A stretch of 64,000 bases of DNA from assembly GCA_035578905.1 (NCBI GenBank), contig JAQJVL010000246.1, positions 434,001 through 498,000 of the forward strand. The letters run 5' to 3'. This DNA comes from Stictocephala bisonia. Lineage: Eukaryota > Arthropoda > Insecta > Hemiptera > Membracidae. The notes under the pieces were generated by a model. The model had not been told where the DNA came from, did not search any database, and saw only the letters and a list, made by a program, of their open reading frames with translations. Below are positions 12,501-27,100 of this stretch, piece by piece. A program made the translations under genes and the position numbers. The number at the start of each line of letters is the position of its first letter. Position 1 is the stretch's first letter.

Positions 12501-13157
12501 TAAAAACTGTAAAAACAAAGTGAAACAATTTTTTTAGTAAGTATTTAATATATATTGAACTATTTTGACCCATATTATCAAACTTTTACTCTTGGGTTAT
12601 AACCATTGCCAAGTTCGTTAGGCTTGGTCTGTAAGTAGGCTATCTTCTTAGAAACACAGGCTTTAGCCAACGTGTTAAACAAATAAGTCATATTTATTGC
12701 GGAATCCTTCATAACAATAATTTGTTTGGAAAAGTAAAAACATAAGCAGATATACAGCCTCAGCTTTAGTCTACTGACTAAAAATTAATTGGTGGTTATA
12801 TCTTACTTCTGTCAGAGAAAGTTCAAATACCCACAGCTAAGCCCTGGGGATTAACTATATAATTTCCGTTCTAAATAAATATAAATAAAAATTAATATTA
12901 TTTACCGTATATTTATTGTTTCTTAATTTTATATTATCTTAATTAATGAAACAAGCTTCAACAAACATTATTGCTTTTAGACTCATATTAAATAAATTAT
13001 AAAAGAAAGTTTAAAAATAAAATAACAGAATTTGTTTTGTTTAGAATTGAGATTTTTTAAGGTTAAGCAAGTAAAAATACATAACCCTTTAATATTTGTA
13101 CACTTTATATTATGTTTTTACAGCTGTACAGAGCCAAGTTATTAGTCTTATTTATTA

Positions 13158-13289
13158 TCAGCATTGCTTGATCAAGGCAGGGTCCCAGTACAAGTTGGAC
13201 TGTTGGGCCACCAGGGACCACACGTACGGGACAAAGAACTCTTCCGGCTTGTCCTCTTCCACATATTTAAACTTCAATTCAGGAAATTT
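13158..13289 (-). CDS. DYM: dymeclin coding exon 14 (last)
   Basis: Acceptor TTGCAG; 43 codons plus TGA. Encodes [25 protein letters not shown] and NLYWDPALI, matching the family C-terminus. The last residues differ from and are shorter than human. An AATAAA lies immediately after the stop (13150-13156), with more candidates further downstream in the AT-rich 3' region. Confidence 0.96.
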   Translation of the reverse strand, partial: KFPELKFKYVEEDKPEEFFVPYVWSLVAQQSNLYWDPALIKQC

Positions 13290-16200
13290 CTGCAAAATTT
13301 CATTTTAAGGATTAGATTATACATATTTACAGCCACTCATGTTAGCTTTTGTTCCAATTGATAATCAATGGAGATTAACCCTTTGATTAATATCACCACT
13401 GTAACACTTAATAACAGTTAATTTTTCCATCTTAATTCAGTGAAATTTTTGGGGGTTCTTATTGATAACCATTTGACATGGAGCCAACACATTGACTCAA
13501 TTAATCCAAGACTTAACTGGGTAATATATCTATTGAGAAGTCTCACAGATAAGATCTCGGAATCCTATACCAGAACAGCATATTTTGCATACTTTCAATC
13601 AATATACGTTATGGTCTCATACTCTGGGGAAACTGTAGTAGAATAGGAGAAATATTACTGTAATACTCTAAAAGAAAGCTGTAAGGCTATAACTAAGTCG
13701 GAAGGGGATGAACATTGTCAACCCTTATTTATAAGAAAAAAAATACAAACGATAATTAATCTCTATATATTTGACTTAGCCCTATATGCAATTAAAAATC
13801 AAAGTAGTTATAAATATAGTTATGATAATCATAACTATAACACAAGGACTAGGGATAGTGCCATCATACATTTTTCTAGACTGAGTGAATGCCAAAATAG
13901 CCATACCATTATATCTATAAAAATTTACAACAAATTAAAGATATTCATTGAAAAATATCCTATTTTGCAATTCAAAAACAAGCTATATAGCTGGCTATTA
14001 GAACGCCCTTTCTATAAACTAGAGGATTTTTTTGCCACTGTTTCCATAGAATTTTAGGTTTTTAGAATCTCACACAACACCTATAATAAATTATTCTTCA
14101 GTCTTTTTTTTTTTTTTTTTAACTTTTAATATCAAACTTTACCCAATAGATCTTAGGTTATACATCATTAAATGTTAAATTTATGTCTAATATCAAAGTT
14201 TAAAGTTCCAAAGTGTAATCATAACTTATTCATGTAAATAGTTACTACTAGGCACAATACAAATTTCTTATTCTGTTATGTTTTTACTTTATGATATTAT
14301 CTTTATTATTTTTTTGTTTGTTTGTTTTAACGTTAATTTGATACAAAGACATACAAAGATGTTAAAGAAAGTAATTGTGTAAAATATAAAAATCCTTTGA
14401 TCATGTTACAGTGTATTATGACTATGCTTTACTTGGCTGTAAAATGACATTGTCAATAATCCTGTATGTTTCGTATGGCAAATAAACAATATTATTATTA
14501 TTATTATAACAATAAACATGAACTATAAAAATTATAAACTATAAATGTATAGTTGAAATAGAAAAGCATGGTTTGGTACAGGGTTGTAGACTTCCAGCGG
14601 TGGCTTGGCAGTTTGGAAAACATAGGTCTGAGTAGGCTGTTTAGGTTTTTAAATAATTTCCTTTATTTAAAAACCAAAGTTTGGTTTTATTAATATTTTA
14701 CTTTATTTGAAAATCAATGTACATATTTCTAAATAATGTTAAAACACTGAGTAACTTGTATGAAAATGTTAGCATCATAATTCTCACTTTTGATTATATA
14801 GATAATTCAATCTACATCAATAACTGTAGCAAGATTTTCATAAAAATCTAAGTTATGAACAGGGTCTAATAGATAAGGGCTATCTCACTCTACGTGGAAA
14901 ATTGTACCTAAATATTGCAGGTCACCACGAACCGAGCCAGCTGTGCTCCGCATGTCTGCCTTTATATTTTGTACCAAAGATGGAAAATAATTTAATATCT
15001 TCTAATTAATTGACCAACACATCACACATCCTAGGCTTGTATTTCTTTTTTATAACTAAAATTTCTCATCTAGGCTTGATACAAATTTTTGTTGAGGTTT
15101 TTTTAGTCTGTTCAAAAAATAAACAATTTATAAATTCAGGACACTAAATATTTTTATAATTAAGTTATAATTTCTGAAATCAAACTAAGTCCCACTTACA
15201 TTTATTTAAAAAAATTAAATTTTTCTTGAATACATGGCCCATGAATTCCAGTCAATTAAAATATTTTATTCGAAAAAAAGGAAATTTCAATTTAGGTATC
15301 GCCATCTGCTTTTAATTGTCCCTCAAAAGAAAAAGCCTTGGGCCAGAGCCCAGCCTGCAAACATTGGAGGCCCCTCTCATGGAGACGGTCTTCTACTCTT
15401 GGAGCTCCAAAGCTGACTCAGCGATCATCCACAAACTTTCTAAACTAACGAAATTACGTTGTTTTCAACAACTTGAAAAACTCACTCCCCCAAGCGCCTA
15501 TCCTAAAATCAATATACAAGAGTATTTATCCCCACTACTTATTATTTTTTTAAGTCCCTTTAATTACTTTACTTTGAGTAATATAATAAAAATTACCTTT
15601 TTCTTTCAATTATTAAATATGGAAGCCTTTTGCCTTCCATATATTGGTTAATTATATTGTTTAATTATACTTAACAAACAATTTATTAAAATATCACATA
15701 TATTGTTTGTTTTAGACTAAATTACCAGGAGACCTTCACTCAGTTGAATTTTGCAAACTGAAGAGGTCCATATCTCTCAGAGAATCTTGAGTATTGTTTG
15801 TTGTTGCTCTACCTTGTAGGTTCTTAATAAAATTTCACTTTGGAGGTCTTTTGCCTTTAAATTTTTAATATATAGTTCGGGAAAACAACACTTATTTTAT
15901 AAAGGTTAACCTTACTCTGCAAAATAAATAACCCTTTGGTTACCAAAGACTGCTAAGTAACTAAAGCAAACACACGAAAACGAAACACTTCATACAAACA
16001 GTGTTTGACAATGTAAACTCATACAAAATAAAACTCATTGAGAGGGAAAATCCACACAAAAATATAGACCGAGAAAATACTTTAGATCAGCTGTTTTTTT
16101 TTATGCGGGTTGTCCTTTCATCACACCAGCTGTAATAGATTTTTTTTCTGCTAGAAGTCGATAAAGGTTCCATATAGTTTTTTTCTGCTAGAAGTCGATA

Positions 16201-19200
16201 ACACGGGATGTCTAGGAACGTCTGGGGCAGAAATCAGAACTTTTCCAGGGTCGAGACCGGTGTCAATCAATTTATTGTGGTCGAAAACCTACCAAAAAAA
16301 TTAAAAATAAAAACTCCTTGGAGTAAAAAAATTTGTCCTGACGCTGCTGGTTTAAGATAATAAGACTGTCCTAAATTGATAGAACTATTGTAAGATAATA
16401 TATTGAGCACATTATAAAATGTTTAAAGAAAACACTGCTAAAATTAGACTTAATTACACCTTTGTTTTTCAATTACAATGAACTCATGACTGTCCAGATC
16501 AATGTGATGATGAAACGATATAGAACGTATAGAATTAATTCTGATAGCGGAATTCTAGGTTAAGTGGTCTGTGTGAGTATGATGACCACTCAAACAGTAA
16601 TGATACCTAAGTTAAGTGGTCTATGTGAGTATGATGACCACTCAAAAAGTAATGATACCTAAGTTAAGTGGTCTGTGTGAGTATGATGACCACTCAAAAA
16701 GTAATGATACCTAAGTTAAGTGGTCTGTGTGAGTATGATGACCACTCAAAAAGTAATGATACCTAAGTTAAGTGGTCTGTGTGAGTATGATGACCACTCA
16801 AAAAGTAATGATACCTAAGTTAAGTGGTCTGTGTGAGTATGATGACCACTCAAAAAGTAATGATACCTAAGTTAAGTGGTCTGTGTGAGTATGATGACCA
16901 CTCAAACAGTAATGATACCTAAGTTAAGTGGTCTGTGTGAGTATGATGACCACTCAAACAGTAATGATACCTAAGTTAAGTGGTCTGTGTGAGTATGATG
17001 ACCACTCAAAAAGTAATGATACCTAAGTTAAGTGGTCTGTGTGAGTATGATGACCACTCAAAAAGTAATGATACCTAAGTTAAGTGGTCTGTGTGAGTAT
17101 GATGACCACTCAAACAGTAATGATACCTAAGTTAAGTGGTCTGTGTGAGTATGATGACCACTCAAACAGCAATGATACCTAAGTTAAGTGGTCTGTGTGA
17201 GTATGATGACCACTCAAACAGTAATGATACCTAAGTTAAGTGGTCTGTGTGAGTATGATGACCACTCAAACAGTAATGATACCTAAGTTAAGTGGTCTGA
17301 GTGAGTATGATGACCACTCAAACAGTAATGATACCTAAGTTAAGTGGTCTGAGTGAGTATGATGACCACTCAAACAGTAATGATACCTAAGTTAAGTGGT
17401 CTGTGTGAGTATGATGACCACTCAAACAGTAATGATACCTAAGTTGAGTGGTCTGTGTGAGTATGATGACCACTCAAACAGTAATGATACCTAAGTTAAG
17501 TGGTCTGTGTGAGTATGATGACCACTCAAACAGTAATGATACCTAAGTTAAGTGGTCTGTGTGAGTATGATGACCACTCAAACAGTAATGATACCTAAGT
17601 TATGCACATTAGATAATGTCCAAACTTTTATAATTATTAACTTATATTACAATTAGAATTATAAATAATATTGATAATCTAGGGCTAAAAAGTAGATTAT
17701 AGCATTTTACCATAATGACAACAAAGACAGGATAAAAAACTTGGGTATAAGTTTTGTAATCACTTTTTGTGTCTTTAATTCTTCTATTCCTTTGTGTTTA
17801 TATTCTATTGTTTATTATGTTGTGTTTACATCATGTGTAATTGGAGCGGCTGTAGCTAAGTGGTAAGGCGGTGGCTTAACATGCAACTGGTCTGGGTTCA
17901 ATTCCCGATATCACCATAACAGATTTTACCCCTGTGTTGCTCCTGTGGTTCGGAAGCAAGTTAAACCTGTGGTCCAACAAGCTTACAATATAAAAACAGG
18001 CTCTTCTAAGCAGGCGAGGAAAACTGTGTCTGAATTGGGTCTTAACTATGTAGTTACACTGTACTATTCAACTGGATTACTGAATCATTAAAGGACGATG
18101 AAAAAGGTTCACCTTGAGCCTGTCGGTGGGCCACTTTAAAGCAGCTTGCTGCACTCGAGACATGACCACGTTGACATCTGTGCTCTGGTCTTCTTCTTTC
18201 TCTAGTTTCATTGTGAAAAATTCAATAACCTGTAAAAGATATATTATGAGAACACATAAAGAGAATTAACATTACACTAACTTCTGTGCCACTGGCACTT
18301 CTCTCAGGTGAGTAGAGAGAGACCAACTTAGCTTCCACTAATGCTGGGTAGGTGATAGTAGAGGGGATGTGTATCCTCAGAACAACACAGCAATGGATAA
18401 TTAAATCCCGTAATCCTCAAAATCTGAATATGAGATAGGTCACTAATCATTTCCTAATTACTCCTTCACCAGCAGCAAATTTCATATACACAAACTGAAA
18501 AAACTGCATTAAAACCAGAGTGTTGCTCTGTGGAAATACAACCCCAACCATTGCCACCTACCCAGCAATAGTAGAAGCTAAATTAGTCTCTATGTAATCA
18601 CCTGAGGAAACTGCCAGTGGCACTGAAAATTTGAATAACCTGGATTCACTATGTGTTCTCTATGTCTTCTTAGGTACGTTTCCTGATGCCATATATCTCC
18701 TAATATACTAATTCCTGGCCTAGTGGCCTTTAACCTAAACTAAAATATTTCTTAAATGATTAATGTTTTGTGGTAGCTACCACAGCTGGGAGATCACAAA
18801 ATCATGACAGATGTGTTGCTCGTTTAGAACTACCCAGGGTGTACGTACAGCTTTCAAGAATTGCTGTGGACGCAAACAACATCACACTCCAGGCTGGTTT
18901 TCTCCCTGGCCGAAGTTGTAGTGACTAGATCCTAGCTCTGATATAATTGATTGAAAATGGGTTTGAAAAGAAGTTGACAACATCTGCAGCTTTTGTTGAT
19001 CTTACAGCAGCTTATGACACAGTATGGAGCAAAGGCTTGTTGTTTAAGTTCTACAGCCTCCTTCCCTGTCCCATTCTATTGTGACTTTTGCAGACAATGC
19101 TTAGTGCCAGGCTAATAAAAGTTTATCTCAGTCATGAAGAAAGCTCTTTTAGACAGCTGACGGATAGGCAGCCACAGGGGTCTGTATTTGCTCCAATTTT

Positions 19201-21123
19201 ATTCAACGAGTATACTGCTGACATTCCAATCGCAAAGTCTAGACAATTTATATATGCGGATGATATAGCTTTAGATTACCAACATAAGAACTTCAAAACT
19301 AATAAAGAAACACTTACAAGTGACCTTGCAGCCCTCCAAGAATATTTTAGAACCTGGAAGCTGAATACTAACCCATTAAAAACTGAAGTAGCATGCTTCC
19401 ACTTAAGTAACAGACTGGCTAATCAAAAACTGAACATCTTCCTAAATGGTTTAAAACTCCATCATAATGAGCATCCACAGTACCTGGGAGTAACGTTAGA
19501 TCGATCACTGATCTTTAAAAGCCATCTTCAAAAAACAGCAGCTAAAATTAAAACTCAGGCAAATATATTACTGATAGTTACAGACTTGAATGAACTGGGG
19601 CGGCCCCTTTCCTAACCCTGGTTTGCAGGCGTACTACAGGCCGTATTGTAGCAGGCACACTGGGCTAAGTCGCATGATAATGATGCCGTTATTAAATATT
19701 TTCTATGTAAGGATTTTTTTTTACAGATAACAACACTTTTTTAAATTGATACATTGTTTTAAAAATCACTGAATGTTATTTAAATAATTTGTGAATATCA
19801 ACCTTGTACAACTTTACTAATTATTTTTCCCCTGAACATTTTTATATCTATATTATTATATTGTGTCATGAAAAAACTCCGTAGTCTACTATGTTAAAGA
19901 ACACGTCATGTTAGCATAACAATGTAATATTATAATATTACTTAAAAATAACTTACTGTGTTTATAAAGGAACATTATGACAACATTTCAATTCCATATA
20001 AACATACAAGGGTTTACAGTTGAAATACACATAAAGTGCTTTATTTTACTTCGAAATAAAACGTTTTGTATGTTTATAAAATATACAAAACTGTAAAATA
20101 TTAGTTTATATTTAATTATAAATGTGTACTACATTAATTCATTAGGTCATATATTTAAGTTGTCGTAATAAACATAAAAACGCCTTCATAATTTTAGATA
20201 CTACATGTTGATGCATGGCTGTACGCTGGACCAAGTTGCATTCATTCAAGTTTGTAACTATCAGTACATCATGTTGCCGAAACAACTTGGGGAGCCAACG
20301 CACACATCCTGCGTACTACTGCTTTGTCACTGGTCTATTCAGCTGCTGAATACGGTGCTCCCGTTTGGCTAAATAGTGTTCATACTAAAGCAGTCGATGT
20401 CTAACTTAATAGGGTCATGAGAACTATTAAGTTTAAATTAAATTAGTGGCACTTTCATTTCAACTCCACTTCCTTGGCTCCCAGTGCTGTGCAATATAGC
20501 TTCTCCAGAGATAAGACGTCAGGAGGCACTACTCAAAGAATTCAATAAGATCTGGAATGCCCCGCACCTACCCATTATACAGGATCTCCCACATCAGAAG
20601 GGTCGCTTAAAATCTCAAAACCACCCTCTACGTACTGCTTTCCATTTGAACAGATCAAAAGTCTCACCCAATACCAGCTCGGCCGTAGCGTGGAACAGTT
20701 TTGATGGACGTAATAAGTTCTTTATTAACGATCCGTCAATACCTACAGGTGGGATGAACCTCCCTCTTAGGGAGTGGACACTGTTAAATCGGTTCCGAAA
20801 TGGTGTTGGCAGATGCAATTACTGGAAGTATAAATGGGAATTGACAGTAGATCAAACATGTGATTGCGGGGAGTCTATCCAAACAATGGATCATAGTTAC
20901 AGAGTGCCCCCTGCACTCTTTTACGGAGGGATTGGTCAGCATACACAGAATCAGTGAGGCAGGTGTTAGATGGCTCGATGGTTTGGACTTAACTTTGTGA
21001 CAGAAGATCACTTTACATTTTATAATCAATAAATATATGAACATATAATTACGACTTTTGGATATTTATCCAAATATACATCGCAGCTTTATAATTAACA
21101 AATGGTAGCTGACAACAATCCAT

Positions 21124-21183
<60 letters not shown>

Positions 21184-24100
21184 GATTAATTACTCTAATT
21201 CTGTTATTTAACAGGTTTAAGTTTCATTATAGCTTTATTTACAAAAACGCATATTTTTTTGTTTCTAGCATTAACTTGCAGACTTAAAGACAGGTTTACA
21301 TGCAACGTTTCGTTGTACGTCATAACGTTCATAGAAAACTTTCGACAAAACATCCGTTTTCTTTTGTGTTCACATGGCGACTTTTTTGCTTACGTTTTAG
21401 CTGAGCTTAGTTCGGTGAACGTTCAGGTTATGTCTACATTATAGTTCTAGAATGGAAGAAGCCCTTATTTTTTATTCTCAACTAGTTTTACTCTCGTTTG
21501 TTTTGATGACTTAACAATAAAAGGAGATGCAAGTCAAAATGGTGCAACTAAATAAACAGGACAGGAAAATTAGATACCAAGCGATTTCTATTTTTGGCGA
21601 TATGACAAACAAGGAAAAATGTTCACACGCTCCATCTTATCGTCACAGTTATCACAAAAAAAGCTTGCCTCTTCAGTTTTCTTATCCGTCTTTGGTTTTC
21701 ATTCTGTTTTGACAAAACATGTTTTGCTGTCTACACGCTATATTATAGCAGATAAGATTTGTCACTGCCAACTTGATGTACAATAAAACGTTGCGTGTAA
21801 ACCCCAATTCAAAATACAGACTTTCAGGAAAATTGTATATTCTTCAATTCTGTTTATGTACAAACTGTAATGACTTTATTTAAATTATCAAAGCCATTTT
21901 TTCCAATTTCTTTAATAATTGTTTTACTAACTTCTTCGAAACAAAATACAAAAACCTTTTTTCAACTCTTAGAATAATACAAGATGCAGAAATAAATCCT
22001 GCACACTGAAAGAAAAATCAAGAAATATATTGTAAATGGAATATGTTTTCTGAAGTTAGAGTCATATAATTTAACCTCCTCTTGTAAAAAAAATCAAAAG
22101 TGAACAAACATTCAGAAGTGTTATTAACTGCTGGATCTCAGTGCACAGCATAATAAACACTAAACTGTGCATTGTAAATAAAAAACTTTACCATGTCTAG
22201 ATTCTGAATGACATCTTGAAATGCTGGGTCATTCCGAAAAGGTTCAAAGACTTGTCTTTTGTACAGTAAGGTGTAGACAAGATTTGTGTTGTGAATGAGC
22301 TGGTGGGAGAGGCAAGAGTTGATCACTTCCAGTAGTATCCTGAGGGCCTCTTGAACTGTTCCTTGCTGCATAACACATACGTTAGTAAAAAAACCATAGA
22401 GCATAGTACAGCATTATGTTGACAGAACTATAATTTAGTTGAACATTCTATTCTGATAGCTAGCTTTGAAACAGGGGTGCTGAAAAGTTTTGAAACGGTC
22501 TTCTGTACTTGTAAACTTACAAACATCAAACATTGTACAGTGACATAGGTCATAAAACTGAACTTTCTGATGCAATCAGTAGCTCTTCACCACCTCAGGG
22601 GAACAGACTGTATGGTGTCAATGGAAAATCTTAAAAGAATGTATAGGTCAACGTGCATACAATTTTAAAGGTCTTAATTAGTAGAACATCATGCTGCAAA
22701 TTAGACCTCAAAAGGTTAATCCTAAACAAAATGGCGGCACTCGAAAGTTTCAATACTTATGTGCAAGTTCAAGAATGGCTTAATTTTATTGTAAACATAT
22801 CATATGAAACTACAAAACTTCACACATGATTACTGCACACAAACACCTACTTTAAGATGTATTTAGTGTCTTGCTATTCTTCTATGGGAACAATCCATGA
22901 GGAGTCAGTAGACAATTTATAATGTAAGCATAGGTTGATATGCACATCATTTTAAAAGGCTGGTCAAGCAAAGAAAAATACCGCAAACCACATTTCAAAA
23001 GCATCCGTTACAAAATGGTGGCAGTTTAAATCTTTGAAATCTTGGTTCTAGACTTTTCAGCACCACTATATAATAGGTGAAGCCCTTTTTTGTCATCGCA
23101 ACTCCTCTCTTATTTCTTAATCAATTTTAACGATTAAAGGGTCAACAAAGTTGCCTCTATTCGGAGTTATGCAATAAGGACTTCATTCTTAACTATTTTT
23201 ACCCTGAAGGTCACGGGAAACCTTCAAAGTAGTTCCTTCAGCCATAAAATAGCATGAAAAGATTTAAATTAGTCAAAAAGTAAGTGTTCAAATGTAAATG
23301 CAATTTTAAAAACTGTTGGAATGTGATTAATGATATTTATAGAATAGAGAAGGTTAAAAATCTTTTTTAATGTTAGAGAGAAAGTTTTATTGATTCAGTG
23401 GAAATTTTGTTAGGTCTGTGAATATGATAAAGTAAACGCATGTCTGTTTGTGTGTCTATAGTCATCAGCTGTTAAAAAAAATAAACTAAATGAAAACTTT
23501 TGAAATAGGCTAAGTAATAACATTGGGTGTTTATATTTATAAATAGGTTGCAAGTGAAGTGCAGTGATTGAGCTACATGAATAAATTTTCATAATAACAG
23601 ATTACTTAAATACAGTTTACTATCAATATATAACCACATTAGTGGTAAAAGTGACCAGTCTATTCCCAGCTATTTCAACCTAAAACATTTGTATTTTTTT
23701 GTAAATAAATTTATTTAATCATTTTATTCACAATTTATTGATAATTAACTGTAGTCAATAGTCACATTTGAAGGCTGTGGTGTCACGAGAGCAGCGAGTG
23801 ACGGGATTGGCATGTGAAGCATGTAGGGGTATCCCCTAGAATTTTGTATTTACTGTATATATTCATTATTGTTACCTTGTCATATTATCCAGGATTTAAT
23901 CAACTTAAAACAATTAATTTTCTCATAAGATGAACAAGAATCTGAGCATGATAACAATGAAGATCCTGAATTTGTAGAGGACATGCAAGATGAATCTGAA
24001 TATAATATCTAACCTATAAATAAATTTTAAGTTAATATTGCTATTATTAAGCTAAAGGATTAATTATCAATAAATATTTACCTATTAGTAAAATTTCACA

Positions 24101-27100
24101 TTTAGATTGTCTAATATAGTCAATATAATTCTTTTAAAATAACTTTAGAAACCTAAACAATGGTTCCCCTCAATAATTAATAAACATTTAAATGAATTTT
24201 AATTATTATGATTCATGTAAGTAACAGAACAAAAGTTGTCAGATAAACCTAAAAAATAATGTTTCCGACATTTTCCTCTATTTTGTCCAGCTTCTACCGG
24301 CCCTTTTGCCACAACATATTTCTGATATTTTTGTATTAGCTTTCTTTCTTACTCTCCTATATTTAAACAGATCAGACTCACCAGCAATTTTGTGTTTTTT
24401 TTCAGGAAATCTGACATGTTTGAGCACCCACTTACGCTAATGGCCTCCAGGAGGCATTTTGTTTTGCCACTAAGAAAAAGAAAATGTTTACCTTTTCCAG
24501 GTACGAAATTCCATACCTAGAAAAGTGTTACAGTTAGGTGCCAGACTTATAGGATTAGGTGAAAAATTACCTAATCCTATAAGTTTACCAAGAATGACAC
24601 TACCAAGAATGATCAATACCACTGTACGTGTGTGGGTGGGCGGGTGGGTCAACACCACCGTACGTGTATGGATGGGAGGGTGGGTCATCACCACCGTACG
24701 TGTATGGGTCGGTGAGTAGGTCAATACCACTGTACGTGAATGGGTGGGTGCTCAATACCACCGTACGTGTATAGTGTGATATCGTGTTATCTACCTAGTA
24801 TTTTTCCACAGACAACAATCATGACTAATTTTTTATAGTCAGACAGTCAGTCAGTCCGTCAGTCAGTCTCCCTCCCTAAACTAACTAAAACAGCCTGTGA
24901 CCTGTCATTCAATACCACTGTACGTGTATGGGTGGGCGGGAGGACTGTTATCACTGTATGTGTATGGGTGAGTGGGTGGGTAATCAACACTGAACTAAAT
25001 GCGTCTAGTTAGTAGAATGGCTGGAAACTGTCAAGAATCTACAATTGAGGTAGAGTTGAAGAGTCGCTTGAACAGTAAGTACAGGCATCAGTTTTGGCTC
25101 ATCCGGCGACCTGACGGGTGACTTGATAGGCTTGATAGAGTGTACGGGCGTTAATAATAATGTATCTTCAACAGCTCATATATCAAGTAGTGCTCTGTAC
25201 ACTACTTGTATCAACATAGAAGACTGTATGTACAATTCGTTCATAAGAAGACTTTAAACTCAGAAGAGGCTTACCTCAGAGTTGGCTCGAGCATGTGTCT
25301 TGGCCAACACCTGGAAGAGGCCTATAAGCCTTTGACACACGTAAGGATGCAGCTGGTGGAACTGAGACGACATGTTGGCCAATGCCGCTAAGCAGTTGGT
25401 GTGCAGGTACTTGTCCTTTAACAAAAACGAAATGAGTATTTTATAATTATTTTATGGCATGATCTATATCAAACTTGTATTTCTTGTTAATGCACTTCTT
25501 GTAAAATTAAGTACAGAACTATTTTAATTATCAGCTCCAAAAAGATATAAAATGAATATTCTTTTATTTAAAATAAAAACGGAAGTTTTAATATTTCATT
25601 TTATTTCTGTTTTATTAATAACAAAAATTGACTTTGTAAACAAGCATGTGAAATGTAAGGTCTACAGTCTAGATCCCTAACCCGTCAGCTGACGGGTAGT
25701 ACTTTATTTATTGAATAACATTTAAAAGTGAACTGGAGAGTAAAGATTTTAAAAAAAGGCAACTTTGCTTGAAATTACTAATAACTAAAGCTTCTGGTAA
25801 TGACCACGTCAAGGTGTTATGTACAATATTTACATCACCAAACGTTTTGCCCATGCTGTGACATGGCATACTCAGTGGTATCTCTGAGACTGAGGTCTTG
25901 AGTCTTGGCTATATAAGCAAGAGGTTGTATTGCCACTTCAGTCTCAGAAATACCACTGAGGATGCCACATCCAACATGGGCAAAACATTTGGTGATGTAA
26001 ATATTGTAGATAACACCTTGACGTGGTCATTACCGGGAGCTTTAGTTATTAGTAATAACACCAGCTGCTTAAGCCTGCAAAATAAAATTTGCTTTAAACG
26101 TTTTAAAGTTATAAATACTGTGAATGGACTGACACACAAAACTCTTTATTCTTTTTAACAAAACTTTGGGGGAACTAAAATGTACTAACCCTCATCTTGA
26201 GCAGATTGTATTGCACCGTCCGTGTTGTCACCAATATTAAAAGGCCACCCAGAGATATGTCCAGCACCATCCTCTCTGTGTACCATGGCACTGTCTTCAG
26301 CATCTGTACAATACTCAGTAGATCACTACCAGTATCAAATTACAACTAACAATAAAACAAAATTGTTAGTTATATTATCTTCATTTTTATTATTCAATAC
26401 ACTAATTATTAAGTTTAGTTAATATGCTTGTTGCTCACATATGAAATATATTTTTTTATAATTAATGATTTGTAAAAAAATGTGTTGACTTAAAAAATTA
26501 TTTTTTCCTAAGATCTTGAAAATTATCACATTAATACATATTTTTATTATTATCTTGCAAAAGCTTAATACCTATAGTAGAGCCTTTTCTATCCAACGTA
26601 AACAATTTGTGATGAATTCAGTTAAGTACAAATGTCAAATAGGAAATTATAATAAAAACATGGATTTAAGTTTATTTTCCATGAAGATCACAACTCTTTT
26701 ATGTTTAGAAGGCAATTCACTAGGCCTGCGTTTATGAAACTACAGTAGCATAAAACGAATAAACAATCATGACTTAAAACTACGGTACTGTACAGTTACA
26801 AATAGCAACTTTGTTTTCAAACCTAAATTACCCCTGTAATGTGATAAATAAGCCTTTCACAGTAAAGTAACATATTAACAACATTAATACAGCAAACTAA
26901 CGCGTGTGACTGGTGAGGAAACTAACAAATATGTGCACAAGTTACGAGAACGTGATCGGTAATCTCCCTACATGCGATGTCTGTGCTAAAAATGCCGTAC
27001 ATGCAACATGACAAAAGTGAGTACCTACAACACAGTACCCCCTCAACACAAAGTCATGTACAGTAAGCAACAAAACAAAGCACTGTAGGGGAAAACCCTC

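Larger units (their letters stand above)
18837..21175 (+). mobile_element. decayed LINE with AAYDTVW/YADD reverse transcriptase, interrupted
   Basis: RT palm blocks in order: QAGFLPGRS and [14 protein letters not shown] (18890-19030, with stops), [18 protein letters not shown] and YADDIAL (19170-19275), [10 protein letters not shown] (19480-19510). About 690 bp of unrelated AT-rich DNA (19594-20283) interrupts it. Coding then resumes with [28 protein letters not shown] and a C-terminal cysteine/histidine segment ([22 protein letters not shown], near 20790-20900). The 3' end is probably TAGCTGACAACAATCCATAC plus (TA)n at 21126-21175, shared with the copy ending near 32570. Pseudogene. Confidence 0.7.

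Noticed and set aside
16555..17600. CRISPR-like array
   Set aside because: Units are contiguous and identical without unique spacers, in a eukaryotic intron. It is a minisatellite.
23931..24012. Acidic open stretch ([18 protein letters not shown]) on the plus strand
   Set aside because: Short, no homologous neighbour exon recognised. Could be a transposase N-terminus relic, but nothing supports it.
24386..24480. Candidate missing dymeclin micro-exon in intron 11
   Set aside because: The acceptor and donor look good, but the segment is 34 nt (breaks the frame), or contains a stop if extended to the next donor.
24488..24730. Repetitive reading frames rich in [11 protein letters not shown]
   Set aside because: Same minisatellite family; no gene structure.
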